Shown here piece by piece: positions 37,122 through 48,562 of a stretch of DNA of 64,000 nt. The stretch is from Progne subis subis (Eukaryota; Chordata; Aves; Passeriformes; Hirundinidae), in the NCBI GenBank assembly GCA_022316685.1, contig JAKJHU010000030.1:9574860-9638859 (forward strand), given 5' to 3'. Below the pieces are notes generated by a model. The model made no database searches. It saw nothing but the letters and a program-made list of their open reading frames with translations, and was not told the origin of the DNA. The translations under genes were made by a program, and so were the position numbers. Numbering within the stretch: position 1 is the first letter of the stretch; every line of letters starts with the position of its first letter.

Positions 37122-37833
37122 GTTCATTGATGCAGTGTCCGTCCTCGTGTTTGGCGGCGCGGCCACAGGCCAGCTCAGTTATGCACTGCAGCAGCGTGGA
37201 TGGGTCGGGGCAGCAAGTCGGGCGAGCCGCCTCCTCCCCGTGGGTTCTCAATTCCCCCACGCCAGCGACGGGCGGATTGATGGAAAATGCAACCGCGGCG
37301 GCCAAAGAAAGGGTGACTCCTCTAGGCAGGGTATAACGATGTTTATTCCAAGGAGAGGGAGCACAGAGCTTGGCACTCTCTGACCCCCTGCCCAGAAGAG
37401 CCCTGGGAGCAGGTGTGCACGAGCTTAAAAACAGGGGAGGGGATAGGGGTGGCGACAACCGGTCAGCCAATTACAGCAATGAGGGGTAGAACTGGGGGTG
37501 TGAACCTAATAACTGGAGGCCAACCAAAAAACGAAGAGAGGGGATTGCCAGGGTCCCAGCCTATCCCTCGACCCCCCTCCCTGGAGCTTTCTAGAATCCA
37601 GGGAAGGGTCCTGGGCTGACAGACAGGGCACCCAAGGGGAGAAAGGGGAGATTGACAGTTAGGTATTATAGGGGAAGGGATGACTGACATATAACGAACT
37701 TTCTCTAACTCTGGGCAGACAGGTTACAACCAATACTAAAAACAGGGGGGTACAAGGAACAAACCATTACAGAAAACTTAATATAAATTACAATAAATAA
37801 ATAAAACAAACGCACACCACCACCACAGTTCAT
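37122..37833 (-). mobile_element. Solo LTR, ERVK-like family A copy 5 (700 bp, 6-bp TSD)
   Basis: On + it runs 37128-37827, from tgatgcagtg to caccaccaccaca. Perfect 6-bp duplications gttcat lie at 37122-37127 and 37828-37833. On - the aataaa signal is at 37342-37347 (tttatt on +), and a TATA-like tttaag precedes it near 37422. It is the same length as copy 1 and shares ggaaatcccc-, gtccagg- and cccgcttaaaa-like segments with it, so copies 1 and 5 form a subfamily. The open frames at 37096-37690 on both strands are shadows of this GC-rich LTR. Confidence 0.9.
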
Positions 37834-38534
37834 CTCTGAAATTATAGTTTCCTTTTACTAGTCTTAATATTAAAATGTAACTTTAGAATTGCACAAATGC
37901 TAGAAAGTTACAGCCAATGGTTGTGGAGGAAATATTAATTCAAATTTTTTGTTAAGCATTTAAATAAGATATTTTATATAATGAATTGATAGTGGTGGCA
38001 TTTTTAATCATAAATTTGATGATAATGAGCATAAATCCCATGATAATTTTAAAAAAGGTGGTTTTTGTTATGCTTCTTAATAATTGCAGAATTATTATTT
38101 TATTTAGAGCTCCTTGAAGTTCACTCCTATCATTGATAGCAATTATTCAAGATTTTCTCCTATATAATTGAATGGAAATATTAGCTCATCAGTAACTATA
38201 GTCTCAGCATGAAAACAACTTGTGTGGCATTTCATGATTTACTTAATAATACTCTAATACCAGCATAACATTGTAAATTATGTTCTCAATGTTCTTGACT
38301 TATTACCATTTGAAATCACTTCTATTTATCATTGCTGAATTTTTCAGATACCTTTTTCTTTTTTTTTACTAACAGCATAAAGATATTGCAACTTTTCATT
38401 CCATATATTACAAAATTTTCTTTAAACATTTGTTTGCATTTAATTTTTCACTGCATTTCTATGTCAGAGTAAGTTACATTTATTTTTAAAAATTCCCAAC
38501 TAGCCCAACTAGTCCATGAGCATACAGTTTTTGG

Positions 38535-38798
38535 TGTGGTTCTTTGTTGTTGTTTTTTTTTTGTTGTTTTGTTTTGTTTTGTTTTGTTTTGTTTTGTGGT
38601 TTTTTTTTTTTGTTTGTTTGGTTTTTTGTTGTTGTTGTTGTTGTGGGTTTTTTTTTTAGATTTATAGGAATGTTGGGTTTTGGTGGTTTTGTGTTGGGCT
38701 GGTGGTTTTTTTTTGTTTTTGTTTTTTTTTGGGGGGGTGGGGTTTTTTGGTGGTTGTTGTTGTTATTGTTTTTTGGTTGTTTTTTTTTTTTTTTTCCC
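38535..38798. repeat. Long G/T low-complexity tract
   Basis: About 260 bases with almost only G and T on +: gttttgttttgttttg units, gttgttgttg units, T runs, and ggggggg near 38731. It is the longest of the G/T tracts in the window. Confidence 0.92.
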
Positions 38799-39623
38799 TT
38801 CTTTGTGTGTTTCTAATTAATTGTAACAATGGTGAATTTTCAAAGTTGCAATTTGACATTTCAAAGAAGGTATTTTTCCCTGATGTGACTCCCTATAAAA
38901 ATCTTAACTGTGGATGGGAAAAGTTGAACTTGGTTTGAGGTAGATCTTGACAGAACATCACAAATAAGTTTTCCATGATGCCATACAGATTAAGCAGCCT
39001 CAGCCCTGGAAATGAGCAGTGTCCTTTTTTTTTTTTTTTTTTCATTCAGAGGATGAAAGTTTTGCACAAGAAAAGGTGGAAGGAGTTTTGTCTCCACTGC
39101 ACTGTTAATCTGTTAGAATTGGAACCAGATTTCTGCGATGGGCTGAGCTGGGTGCAGGCGGTGGATGAAGGTGGAAGACTGTCAGAAATCCTGAGTTAAA
39201 GCAGACTGGAGGAGTACTCAATGAACTACCCAAGGCTGGAACAAAAATGAAGGGATTGCTGTTACTGACAGAGAGCCTGCTGAAAATCCACAGTACTCTC
39301 TTAACTGAATGAAAGAAAAATCATTAACAACTTTTTTCACTCTTTCTTCAGTGAGTTCTTTTTTATATGCTAATCTCTCTGCCTCTGTTCACCATCTGCA
39401 GAATTAGGAAAGTAAGTCATAATGATGTATAATTATACTTACTACATTTATGAATTAAAATCATTTATCATAACTTCTTTAACAATGAATACTGTAGACT
39501 TCAAATATACACCTTGGTATTGCAAGATTTGCCAGAATTATTGGGGAAAAGTTGAACTCATGCTCTTCTATGCTCACAATTTTTCAGCATACCCAGTAAC
39601 TCAGAAGTAGTAGATAGTGGTAA

Positions 39624-39624
<1 letters not shown>

Positions 39625-39679
<55 letters not shown>
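39625..39679. repeat. (TA)n microsatellite, about 27 units
   Basis: Uninterrupted alternation of T and A, a strong candidate for length polymorphism and cruciform extrusion. Confidence 0.97.
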
Positions 39680-39682
<3 letters not shown>

Positions 39683-40244
39683 GATCATTCTATTAAAGTC
39701 AGTACTGTAGAAGCTGTGGCTTTGATCCCTTAGTACTTTTTGTTCAGGGAGATGTCTGCAGCAACTGCCTACTTGATAAACTCTAGAATAACATATAAAA
39801 TAAGATCTAGTATAATATATCAGATGACTGAACTCTGTTGAACAGCACACTGAACATTACATTGAAGAGCAGAGGCTCTGAAAGTGATTTAGGTGACATG
39901 CTGGACAATAAAGAAACCATAAGGACACTGTTTAATGCTATAACAGACTGGTAAATCATATCTTGGTTGGTTGAATCAATACAAGAATAGTGAACTGATT
40001 GATAAATGTGAAGACCAATATTAAGTTTTTTAGTTTTAATATCTCCAGCAAAAACACTGAAGATATGAGGACAATAAAAGTGATGATAAAATGGCTAATA
40101 AATATGGTTCTACTGCTATATATAAATATGGTATAACTAATAAATAACAGTTCAAGACAAGAACTGTAAAATGTCCTTAATATAACCTTATTATGTTTAA
40201 TTTATTAAAAAGTTTATGTTACAGTATAAAACAATTTATTTCTT

Positions 40245-40496
40245 GGGCATGATGGTCTCTGATATGGAATATCACTTTGATCAGTTTGGATCAGATGTCC
40301 TTGCAATGCTCGGTCCCAATTTCTTGTGCAGCTCCTCACTGGCATAGTGCACAACACTAAAAAATCCTCAGGGTAAGCACTGCTTAATAACAATCAAAAC
40401 CTCAGTGTGCTTATCAATATTATTCTCATTCTAAATCAAAATGTAGCACAGAACCAGCTACTGAGAAGAAAACTAACTCTATCCCAGCTGAGAACA
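40245..40496 (-). mobile_element. LTR fragment, family F (avian tgtcctgg-type LTR)
   Basis: Read on -, it begins tgttctcagctgggatagag and continues through attttgatttagaatgag, ataatattgataagcaca, gcagtgcttaccctgag and gccagtgaggagctgcac to a gatattccatatc block. This is the 5' half of a common avian retroviral LTR. The 3' half is missing. Family F also occurs at 49808-50405 and 60525-60763, all in minus orientation. Confidence 0.82.
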
Positions 40497-40689
40497 GACA
40501 GTATATAATACTGACATACTGGAAAAAATTACATTGGAAGTGGTGCACTGAGGTTTCAGTTTCTTAATAATGCCAGTATACAATGAAACTGATTTTCTGA
40601 AACTTAAGCTTTACTCTAGCACAGTTTGTAACAGTAATAAAAGATTGATAAAGTAATTTATTGTAAGTAGTGTTATTATGAAAGTCAAA

Positions 40690-41335
40690 CTGGATTGTAT
40701 AAAGGTTTTATACTGTGGAAACTAATTTATTGATTGAAACATGATTTTAAAGAGTTAAGATGTTAGCTAAGGGTTAGAAGCAATTGATATTGATCAAGAT
40801 GTAAGTTAGATTAGTAAATGGTAGGTTAATGATTATTAGATGCCCAAGCTAGAGCTAATGGTTATATTATGAGCTTGTTTATAGGAAAAGTGGAGTGTCA
40901 TAAGTGAACTGTCATAAGAACAGATTGAAACCAGTAAGAACAATGGCCAGCGCCTGGACTTGGTATCAATCAATCACAAAGCAGGGGACCTTGGATCGTG
41001 TCAAAAGGTCACAGAGACCTGATGAAGACTCGCCTGACTTCATCCTTTGTGACCACTGACCCAATTTGAGACCACCAACCCAATTCAAGAGAAGAACTGC
41101 ACACACGTGAAGGAATAATAGCCTCATTTTAATACAGAATGGGGATGGGAGGTGCTGGGGTTATGCATATGTATTGTACGTAAGATCTTGGAGAATAAAT
41201 AGAGAGCAAAGAGACTTGTTCGGGGCGGCCACGCCTTTCGGAGATGACTCTCGTGCTGCCCGCCGGTGAATAAACATACCACTTTCTAACTTTAATTAGT
41301 TAGAGGGTCTTTGTCCGTGACTATATCGGTTTTCA
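40690..41335 (+). mobile_element. LTR of an endogenous retrovirus, family I
   Basis: The 3' part is a clear R-U5. A TATA-like gagaataaatag lies near 41191, then a GC-rich block with cgccggtgaataaacat (aataaa at 41269-41274), then a U5 ending gactatatcggttttca at 41335. The upstream U3 reaches to roughly 40690, but I could not fix the start or find a target duplication. No primer-binding site follows, so it is a solo or truncated LTR. Orientation is +. Confidence 0.7.
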
Positions 41336-41941
41336 ATGACTCATTAATTAAAGTGAAGTGAATTTCGACTGACTGATATTTTGTATTATATCTTTCCTAT
41401 AATAATGGTTCATAGTCACACTGGCTTTTAAGACATAGGGCTTATTTTATTTCTTCTATTGGCAAGTGCTTGAAGATTTTTTATGTCCTGATTAGAAATA
41501 TTTTCTCTTATACTTGAAAATATTATTTTTGTGATTTCTGAAGGATCACAGTATTTGGATACAAAATATATTTATATAAAAAGTAGAAAGTTTCTTGATT
41601 TTACTAGTTAAGTTAAGGCACAGAGTATAAAGCAAGCAGATGCATCTAGATCTATTTATCCCATTACCTGTGTATCTTCTGGCTTTATATTTTGGTCAGT
41701 AGTATGGGTATGGAACACACGATCATTTATTTGGGTGAATTCAGGAAAATATCTCATACATTCTGAAGTTACAAAAACACAGGTATTTCACCCTTTCTTA
41801 TGTTTTTTTCTTTAGAGAAGTTCAACATTCTACAGTGTTATCTGTAGCTAAATCCAATGATCAAATTGTTATCTATAGAGTACTGTGAACTGTCTCGGAC
41901 TGCATAGTTAAATAGTTCAGAACACAACTTCAAACTTCAAA
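41336..41941. other. AT-rich DNA without recognised feature
   Basis: No gene or repeat family recognised. Confidence 0.45.
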
Positions 41942-42387
41942 CTCTCCTCTCCTCTCCTCTCCTCTCCTCTCCTCTCCTCTCCTCTCCTCTCCTCTCCTCT
42001 CCTCTCCTCTCCTCTCCTCTCCTCTCCTCTCCTCTCCTCTCCTCTCCTCTTCTCTCCTCTCCTCTCCTCTCCTCTCCTCTCCTCTCCTCTCCTCTCCTCT
42101 CCTCTCCTCTCCTCTCCTCTCCTCTCCTCTCCTCTCCTCTCCTCTCCTCTCCTCTCCTCTCCTCTCCTCTCCTCTCCTCTCCTCTCCTCTCCTCTCCTCT
42201 CCTCTCCTCTCCTCTCCTCTCCTCTCCTCTCCTCTCCTCTCCTCTCCTCTCCTCTCCTCTCCTCTCCTCTCCTCTCCTCTCCTCTCCTCTCCTCTCCTCT
42301 CCTCTCCTCTCCTCTCCTCTCCTCTCCTCCCCTTCCCCCTCCCCCTCCCCTTCCCCTTCCCCTTCCCCTTCCCCTTCCCCTTCCCCC
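41942..42387. repeat. (CTCCT)n array, about 78 units, plus (CCCCTT)n
   Basis: From 41942 to 42330 the + strand is an almost perfect pentanucleotide repeat of ctcct, with a single c-to-t change visible at 42051. From 42331 to 42387 it changes to ccccttcccc hexanucleotide-type units. The + strand is pure pyrimidine and the - strand pure purine for over 440 bases, a mirror-type tract able to form triplex (H-) DNA. Minus-strand frames of 153 and 202 codons of repeating Arg/Gly/Glu are artefacts of a 5-base repeat that carries no stop. Confidence 0.98.
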
Positions 42388-42408
42388 TCACCTTTCTTCC
42401 TTTCTTTT

Positions 42409-42476
42409 GGTTTTTTTTTTTTGTTTTTTGTTTTTTTTTTTTTTTTTTTGTTTGTTTTGTTTTTTTTTTTTTTTTT
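42409..42476. repeat. T-rich (TTTTG) tract
   Basis: T runs separated by single G bases directly after the pyrimidine array. A similar tract lies at about 42604-42660. Confidence 0.9.
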
Positions 42477-42479
42477 CCC

Positions 42480-43109
42480 CTTAAAACTTTTTTTTTCCTT
42501 AAATACTAAAAACCTAGAGTGCTTTATGAACAATAATGTGCACAAGACACTGCAAGATGACAGAGGGCTTCCATTTCTAAATGCCAGTAATTTGTGGTTG
42601 TGGTGTTTTTTTTTTTTTTGTTTTTTTTTTGTGGTTGGTTAGGTTTCCTGGGGGGAGGTTGGGGTTTCTCTGTAGTTGTTCCAGCAAAAAGCTAGGGAAA
42701 AAAACCCAAGCACTGAATGTACACTTGTGACAAGGTATACTTAAATTAAAAGAACAGTTTAATAGTGCACACAGTCTGAGTTAGGAAGGAGGTCCTGGAA
42801 TATATTTTCAGAATAAGCATGGTTTTACTGACCGTGTCAGAATAATGAACTGAAGAAAACAGGTAGGTATAGTGCCAAGATAAATTGGCTGGGCATATAA
42901 AAATTATTCCGATTTCTCTTTCAATGGGACTTAGTAAACCATGAAATGCTGGTATACAGGGACTAATATTAATGTATTAGGCTGTCAACATAACCATTAC
43001 CCTTTGGAAGGAATTTTTGGAAGGACATAGCCACACTCTCTAACATAAGCTTAAATATTAATGTTGAAATATTCAAATACAATCTCAACTACTGCATCAT
43101 ACTTGGAAA
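42480..43109. other. Unassigned DNA with a second T/G tract
   Basis: It contains a T/G run at about 42604-42660. No gene or repeat family recognised otherwise. Confidence 0.45.
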
Positions 43110-44465
43110 AGCACAAAATCACAGAATATGATGAGATGGAAGGGATTCACAAGGATCACTGAGTCCATTTCCTGGCCCATTGTAAGACCATGATGAAGGG
43201 CTACCTCAAGACTGAGAGCATTTTCCAAACACTGCTTGAGCTCTGTCATGCTGGTGCCATGACCACTTCTCTGGGGAACCTATTTCAGTGCCCAACCACC
43301 CTCTGGGTGAAGAACTTCTCTCTAATATCCAACCTAAACCTTCTCTGACTGTTGTAATGCATTAATTGGGTTTATATTGTGTTTCATTGGATTTGTAATG
43401 TTTCCCCTGTTCCCCTTGGAAACTGTATCACGTGGTTTATCCCTGCTCGGCCGCACCCATCCCCCACCCTGGAATGTAACCCAACTCTGTTCCACTCCCA
43501 CCTTATCCCTGATTGGGCAGTGGCTTGTCCCTGCCTCTAACCTCATCCCCCCAGGGGAAAAAGCCCCAGGACAGGCGGAACGGGGTCTCACTCTGGCACC
43601 GGCAAGGACGGGAAAATAAAGCTATAATCCCCCCCTGCCCCGGACAAGGATCAGGCTCTCTCCTTTTACCATCGATGGTCATCTGGGTCTCTCTAAAGAA
43701 ATACCACACCTGACACAGCTTCAGGCCATTCCCTCCTGTTACTGGTCAGCACAGAGAATGATCAGTGTCTACCTTTCCCCCTAATGAGGAAATTGTAGAC
43801 TGAAAAGAGATCTTTCCTCAGTCTCCTTTTCTCCAGGCTGAACAAGTGATCTCAGACACTCCTCATATGGATACCCCTCGAGGCCTTTCACTGTTTCACC
43901 TTCATTGCTGTCCTGTGGACAATCTCTAGTAATTTATTATCTTTCTTATATTGTGTCACCCAAAACTGCACACAACATTCTGCCTCAGTTCAGAGCAGAG
44001 CAGGACAATCCCCTCCCTTGCCCAGCTGGTGATGGAGCCTGATGCCCCCCAGGACAGGGTTGGCCCTCCTGGCTGCCAGGGCACTGCTGGCTCATGTTCG
44101 ACTTGCCGTCGACCAGGACCCCCACGTCACTTTGCACAGCACTGCTTTCCAGCATCTCATTTCCCAGTCTGTACTTACATTCAGTGTTGACCCATCCCAG
44201 GTGCAGAATCCAGCACTTTCTCTCTTAAACTTCATATTTTTTGGGATTGCCCAGATCTCTGATTTGTTGAGGTCTCTCTGCAGGGCCTCCCAATTTTGTA
44301 TCATCTGTATCATATAGTTTGGAGTAACAAACCAGTATCTCCCAGTTTTGTATCATCTGTGAACTTGCTCAGTATCCCTTCTAGTGCTGTGTCCAAGTAA
44401 TTTGTGAAAATACTGAAGAGCACAGGACCTAAGATAAAGCCCTGTGAAACCCCACTAGCAACAGC
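43110..44465 (-). mobile_element. CR1 LINE on -, interrupted by an LTR
   Basis: About 1 kb of CR1 in minus orientation lies in two pieces, 43110-43349 and 43715-44465. On + it opens aaaatcacagaat (the 3' tail). It proceeds through gagtccatttcctggccc, ccaaccaccctctgggtga and ctaatatccaacctaaacc, breaks at the LTR, and resumes at acagcttcaggccattccc. It then continues through cttctccaggctgaacaa, tgtcctgtggacaatctc, ccaggaccccca and aaagccctgtgaaacccc. It covers the C-terminal coding portion and 3' end, without an intact frame. Near 44285-44360 an aattttgtatcatctgt segment occurs twice, a small internal duplication. Confidence 0.92.
43344..43714 (+). mobile_element. LTR, class II-like family B copy 2 (359 bp), inserted in CR1
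   Basis: The LTR is 43350-43708, from tgttgtaatgcatt to aataccaca. The flanks are tctgac (43344-43349) and cctgac (43709-43714), a 6-bp duplication with one transition. aataaa is at 43615-43620, so orientation is +. It shares ctggaatgtaacccaactctg-type and cactcccaccttatccctg blocks with copies 1 and 3. It ends soon after the ctctctaaag.aa word, whereas copies 1 and 3 continue about 150-170 bp further, so it represents a short-U5 form. It splits a CR1 LINE. Confidence 0.87.
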
Positions 44466-45846
44466 CTGATGTTACCCCCTTAAACAAAATGTTCAAAGTT
44501 GATACTATATACTGAATGTTCATCACCTTGGAAGAAAATTGGAAGAAAATCTGTTTCTATGATATTACAATGGGCAAAGTAACCTTTCCTTTTAGTTACA
44601 AGCTTACCTTCAGATATTAGCGAAGAGAGATTCTATCACCTACATTTTTTCATCTCAGTCTGGTGCTGTGGTTCCAGTGCTCTCAGTCATTCTTCAGATC
44701 ACATCATCTGAACCTCTCTTTGAGTCATCATAAGCCTTCCATGGCTGTGCTTGAATTAGCTCAGATTCATTTTTGTGCAGAAAACCTCTGAAAACATAAT
44801 TTATTTCACTTCTGAGTACACTTGACTATTTACTCTTCTACTGGATAATTTTGCCTGAAATGCTCATACAAGAAGAATCTTCATATTCTGTGAAGCAAGA
44901 AAAAACAGATTTTTGCTTTCATGACAAAAAATCCTGCAAAGATAAGGAAACAGAAATATGTGTGACAATAAGAAATGGCACAAGCAAAATAAAAATCAAG
45001 GTAGCATGTTATTTCTATTCTGGTAAGTAGGAACTTAGACCTATCAGATGTTAGCTTTGTGGCTTTGTGGCTGCTGTAATAGAGAATGGATTTGTGTCTC
45101 TACAATCAGAAAGTTGTTTTTATTCATGCAAGTAGATGGAAAGAAGAAGCTTGGTAAGTAGATAGAAAATTAAGAAATTAATCTAGCCTGCCCAAAAATT
45201 AAGGTTTCTCTGATAAAGGAATTCAAAAATAAAAGGTATGCTTTTCCAGAAATATTAGTTTTAGAAAATCTTTCAGCATATTTTAAACATTATTTATAAA
45301 ATGAGCTAATTATGTTAGTTGAGTAATTAGTGCTGAAAGAATTGTAGGTTTTGCTGTTTTGTTCTAAAGTACCCTGATAGCTGAGCTGAAGTCTGTTGGG
45401 AAATTGTAGGAATAGGTGTATTTGTGTGGGTTTTCTTCCTTTTTTTTAAAAGGAAGGTGTGCAGATAGAAAATAATACAAAATTACTAATATTTCTGATT
45501 AGGAGTACACCTATTTTACCCATTAAGAAATAACTTTAAAAAGTTCTACTAAGTACTCTATGAGGGAGAAGAATATCAGTATAAAAAGTAAAGAAGGGAG
45601 TCCTTTGTCCTAACAACCTGGATTGTATAGACTATTATAAAAGTATTGTGACTACTTGTATTGAAAGTAATTCAATTGAGATGTTCGAGTTAATTCTAGT
45701 AGCTCAGAATCTGATTTTGCTGTAGATTCTAGATGACTATTAGACAATATGGGCAAGAAAAAAATCTGGAGGGAGACTAAAATTTAAATAGCATATGTGT
45801 AAATAAGCAAAAGTTCAGATAGATAATGGTCTAGGATGGAACCAGT

Positions 45847-45908
45847 AATATATCTATATTTAATATATATACTATATATACGAATATATATATGTGTATA
45901 TGTATACA
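45847..45908. repeat. Interrupted (TA)n tract
   Basis: TA-rich alternating sequence with occasional C and G. Confidence 0.85.
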
Positions 45909-47308
45909 CTATATGGTCATTTGTACGAAAAGAGACAAATAAAATGCATATTACTTTCTTTAGCAAAAAGTTAATAATATCTTAGTTTAGTACAAAAAAT
46001 TATTAAGTGTCATAGGAAAATATTATTCAATCTTTGATAAAAATGGGGCAAAATAAGCATTTTTTATTTAAAACAGTAAATAAAGAAAACTGTTTTCATC
46101 TTTTTCAGACAGCACCTTGACAGCTGTTGACGAGCATAGATACCTGTAACCTATGAGCCAGAGGTATCACCTCAAGATGACATCAAGCTGAGTCATTTCT
46201 CTGGTTTAGACAGGAGAAAACAACAGAGAAAAATCCTCTCTGAACAAACAGAACCTTAATAATAGTGACCAATAATAATACTGTTTTTAACATGTGCTAT
46301 TTATTGTCAGAATTATATAGATTTCCATCTGATTTTGAATGGAGAGGGAGAATGTACCCTCCTGTGAAGAAGAAATGAAAATTTTGCTTCATCCATCTGC
46401 CCTGGATTTACATTCCTTATAATATGTTTCTAAAATGCATATACAGTTCTGAAACCAATTATTGAGGTTATCTCAAGTGATCTTTTTGCAATTCTTTAAA
46501 CTACAGAGGGTTAGATCTAGCACAGATTGTTTGACATTTGATATGGTCTTTTAGCACCAGCTTAAGAGGTATCAATACAGACAATATTTTATTACCTATA
46601 TGGAACTTAAAGAAAATGTCATTACTAGAATTCAAGTTCAATGCTAAGATCTGTCAGGAAAAAATCATAACTAGAGATTATCTTCATTATAAAAATGATT
46701 TATTTTTGGTCCAACATGTGATTGAATATGTGGTCTTTCTTGGACAGATGGATTTAAACTAACATAAAATACAGAATGTAGGACACTTACGTTATTTGTA
46801 ATACAAATCCAGTGAACCAGATGTCAGGAAAAAAAAAAAAAAATTTTTGGGAATACAGGGCACCATTTTGGAACTAATCATTAGAAAAAATACTTTCTAG
46901 ACTCTGGAAAATATAAAAAATGTAGAGACCAGCATCAAAATGAAAGCTGATTTTCTCCTTTTGCTTTTCTGGTTTTGTGGGAATATTGTTCAGTGCATAT
47001 GTTTCACTGTAGTGCTGTATATTGTTACGAATTCCATGAATTTGAAATCTTTTGTTGCATTAGAACCTTGTATTCATTACCCACAGAGATGCTATCCACT
47101 GTTAATCATTCATGTAATAGCAAAAAGGAAGAACTAAGTCTACCACTCATCCATCTAGGCTTCATTTATTGGAGATTAGAGTGGATGACTTTTGGAGGGC
47201 CCCTCCAATGAAACCACACTCTGATTAGCTTCATCACCTCATTTTATGAAAACTCTCTTTTCAAGTAAAGATATAAATATTTAATTAATGTAGAGATGCT
47301 ATATACAA

Positions 47309-47331
47309 TTTTTTTTTTTTTTTTTTTTTTT
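47309..47331. repeat. Poly-T run
   Basis: Twenty-three T residues. Confidence 0.95.
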
Positions 47332-48525
47332 AATTGATGCTCTGTGGGTGTGTAGATGATTTTTTCAAAAGGCATTATTTACTTCCAAAGAGCAGAAAAC
47401 TTAGTAAATTCACAGAGGAACTTCTAACATACCACAGCTACTGGGGGGAAGAACACACCAAAATATGTGTTATGTACAAAAACTCAGAGTCTAACTTATC
47501 TCCAGAGTAAGGTAATACATAATCAAACATTACCATTGGTGACTACATTGAGGAGGACAAAAAGGTTAGCCATCACAATTGTTACATTTAATACAGAAAT
47601 ATAGCCTATTCTTTCCTTCTTTCTCCTTAAATGTGATCTGGTTTGCATTAATGAACATGGGATTTAATAAAGTTTCACACAGTACTCCATGACATTTAGA
47701 CATGTGGAGTGAGAAATCCAACTTAGAAACTTTCTCACTTTGAATTTTTGATGTGTAAATATTGGGAAAATTGTAAATTGGGAAAATATTGCAATTATTG
47801 AAATAAAGGTTTCAAATATACACTGCAAAAATATTTAAAAGATAAACTTGAAAAAAGAAATACACTTTACATAAATGGTGTTGATACTAAATGAATATTT
47901 GTGGGAAACTGCATGTTTTTCTTCAGATAGGTTTTATTCTGATAACAGCTACATGAAGAGTGAGAATCAAATATATGCAAGTAATCAACATGGCCAAAAC
48001 CACAGATGAAGTGCTTAAAGAGTATGGGACACATACACTGTTAAGCTTATTTCCTCTTAGCAAGTGCAAAAATCGCATATTTATTCCCTACTTTAACACA
48101 TCCTAGGGGTTCCCATGTGCATTCCTTCACAAGACTGTGCTTTTACAATCTCCAATCTTTGTTTCTCCCTTCCCCTCCCCACTGGGAGGCCTAGGCATGA
48201 TAAATGTTTTTTTATAGGACTTTTTATAAATCCTGTTACCTTCTGCAGAAATTCCACTCCCCATTGTAGACAGAAAAACCCAAGGTAACCAAAAAATGTG
48301 AAAATACCTAATATTCTTAATGTCTTCCAGGTGTAGGGTCATCTTTGAGTAAAAACAACTCTCATTCCTTTGCTTCTCAATCAATCTTCCATTTTCAACC
48401 CCTTTCTCCTTGCATTACCCCATGCAGTACTGTATCTTGCACCATGCTTAGAAGACAGATTCTAGAGATAATTAGTTTATTCATAAGCAAATTTTGAGAA
48501 AGGGAAATTTTGAAGCAGTCTATAC

Positions 48526-48528
<3 letters not shown>

Positions 48529-48559
<31 letters not shown>
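48529..48559. repeat. Poly-A run
   Basis: About 31 A residues. No retroposed gene body is recognisable upstream. Confidence 0.95.

Positions 48560-48562
<3 letters not shown>

Larger units (their letters stand above)
37834..40244. other. AT-rich DNA with a G/T tract and (TA)n, no gene seen
   Basis: No exon recognised. It contains the G/T tract at 38535-38798, a T run near 39027-39042 and (TA)n at 39625-39679. The frames at 38544-38938 are products of the G/T tract. Confidence 0.5.

Noticed and set aside
38544..38938. Hydrophobic frames suggesting membrane proteins (also at 18108-18326, 30081-30372, 56093-56487)
   Set aside because: Phe/Val/Leu/Cys/Trp-rich strings are the direct translation of G/T low-complexity tracts.
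41930..42545. Open frames of 153 and 202 codons on - with endless Arg/Gly/Glu repeats
   Set aside because: They arise from a stop-free pentanucleotide array and a T-rich flank. They have no start context or domain and exist in several frames at once.
48529..48559. Poly-A run as the tail of a processed pseudogene
   Set aside because: No gene-like sequence upstream on either strand and no flanking target duplication seen.
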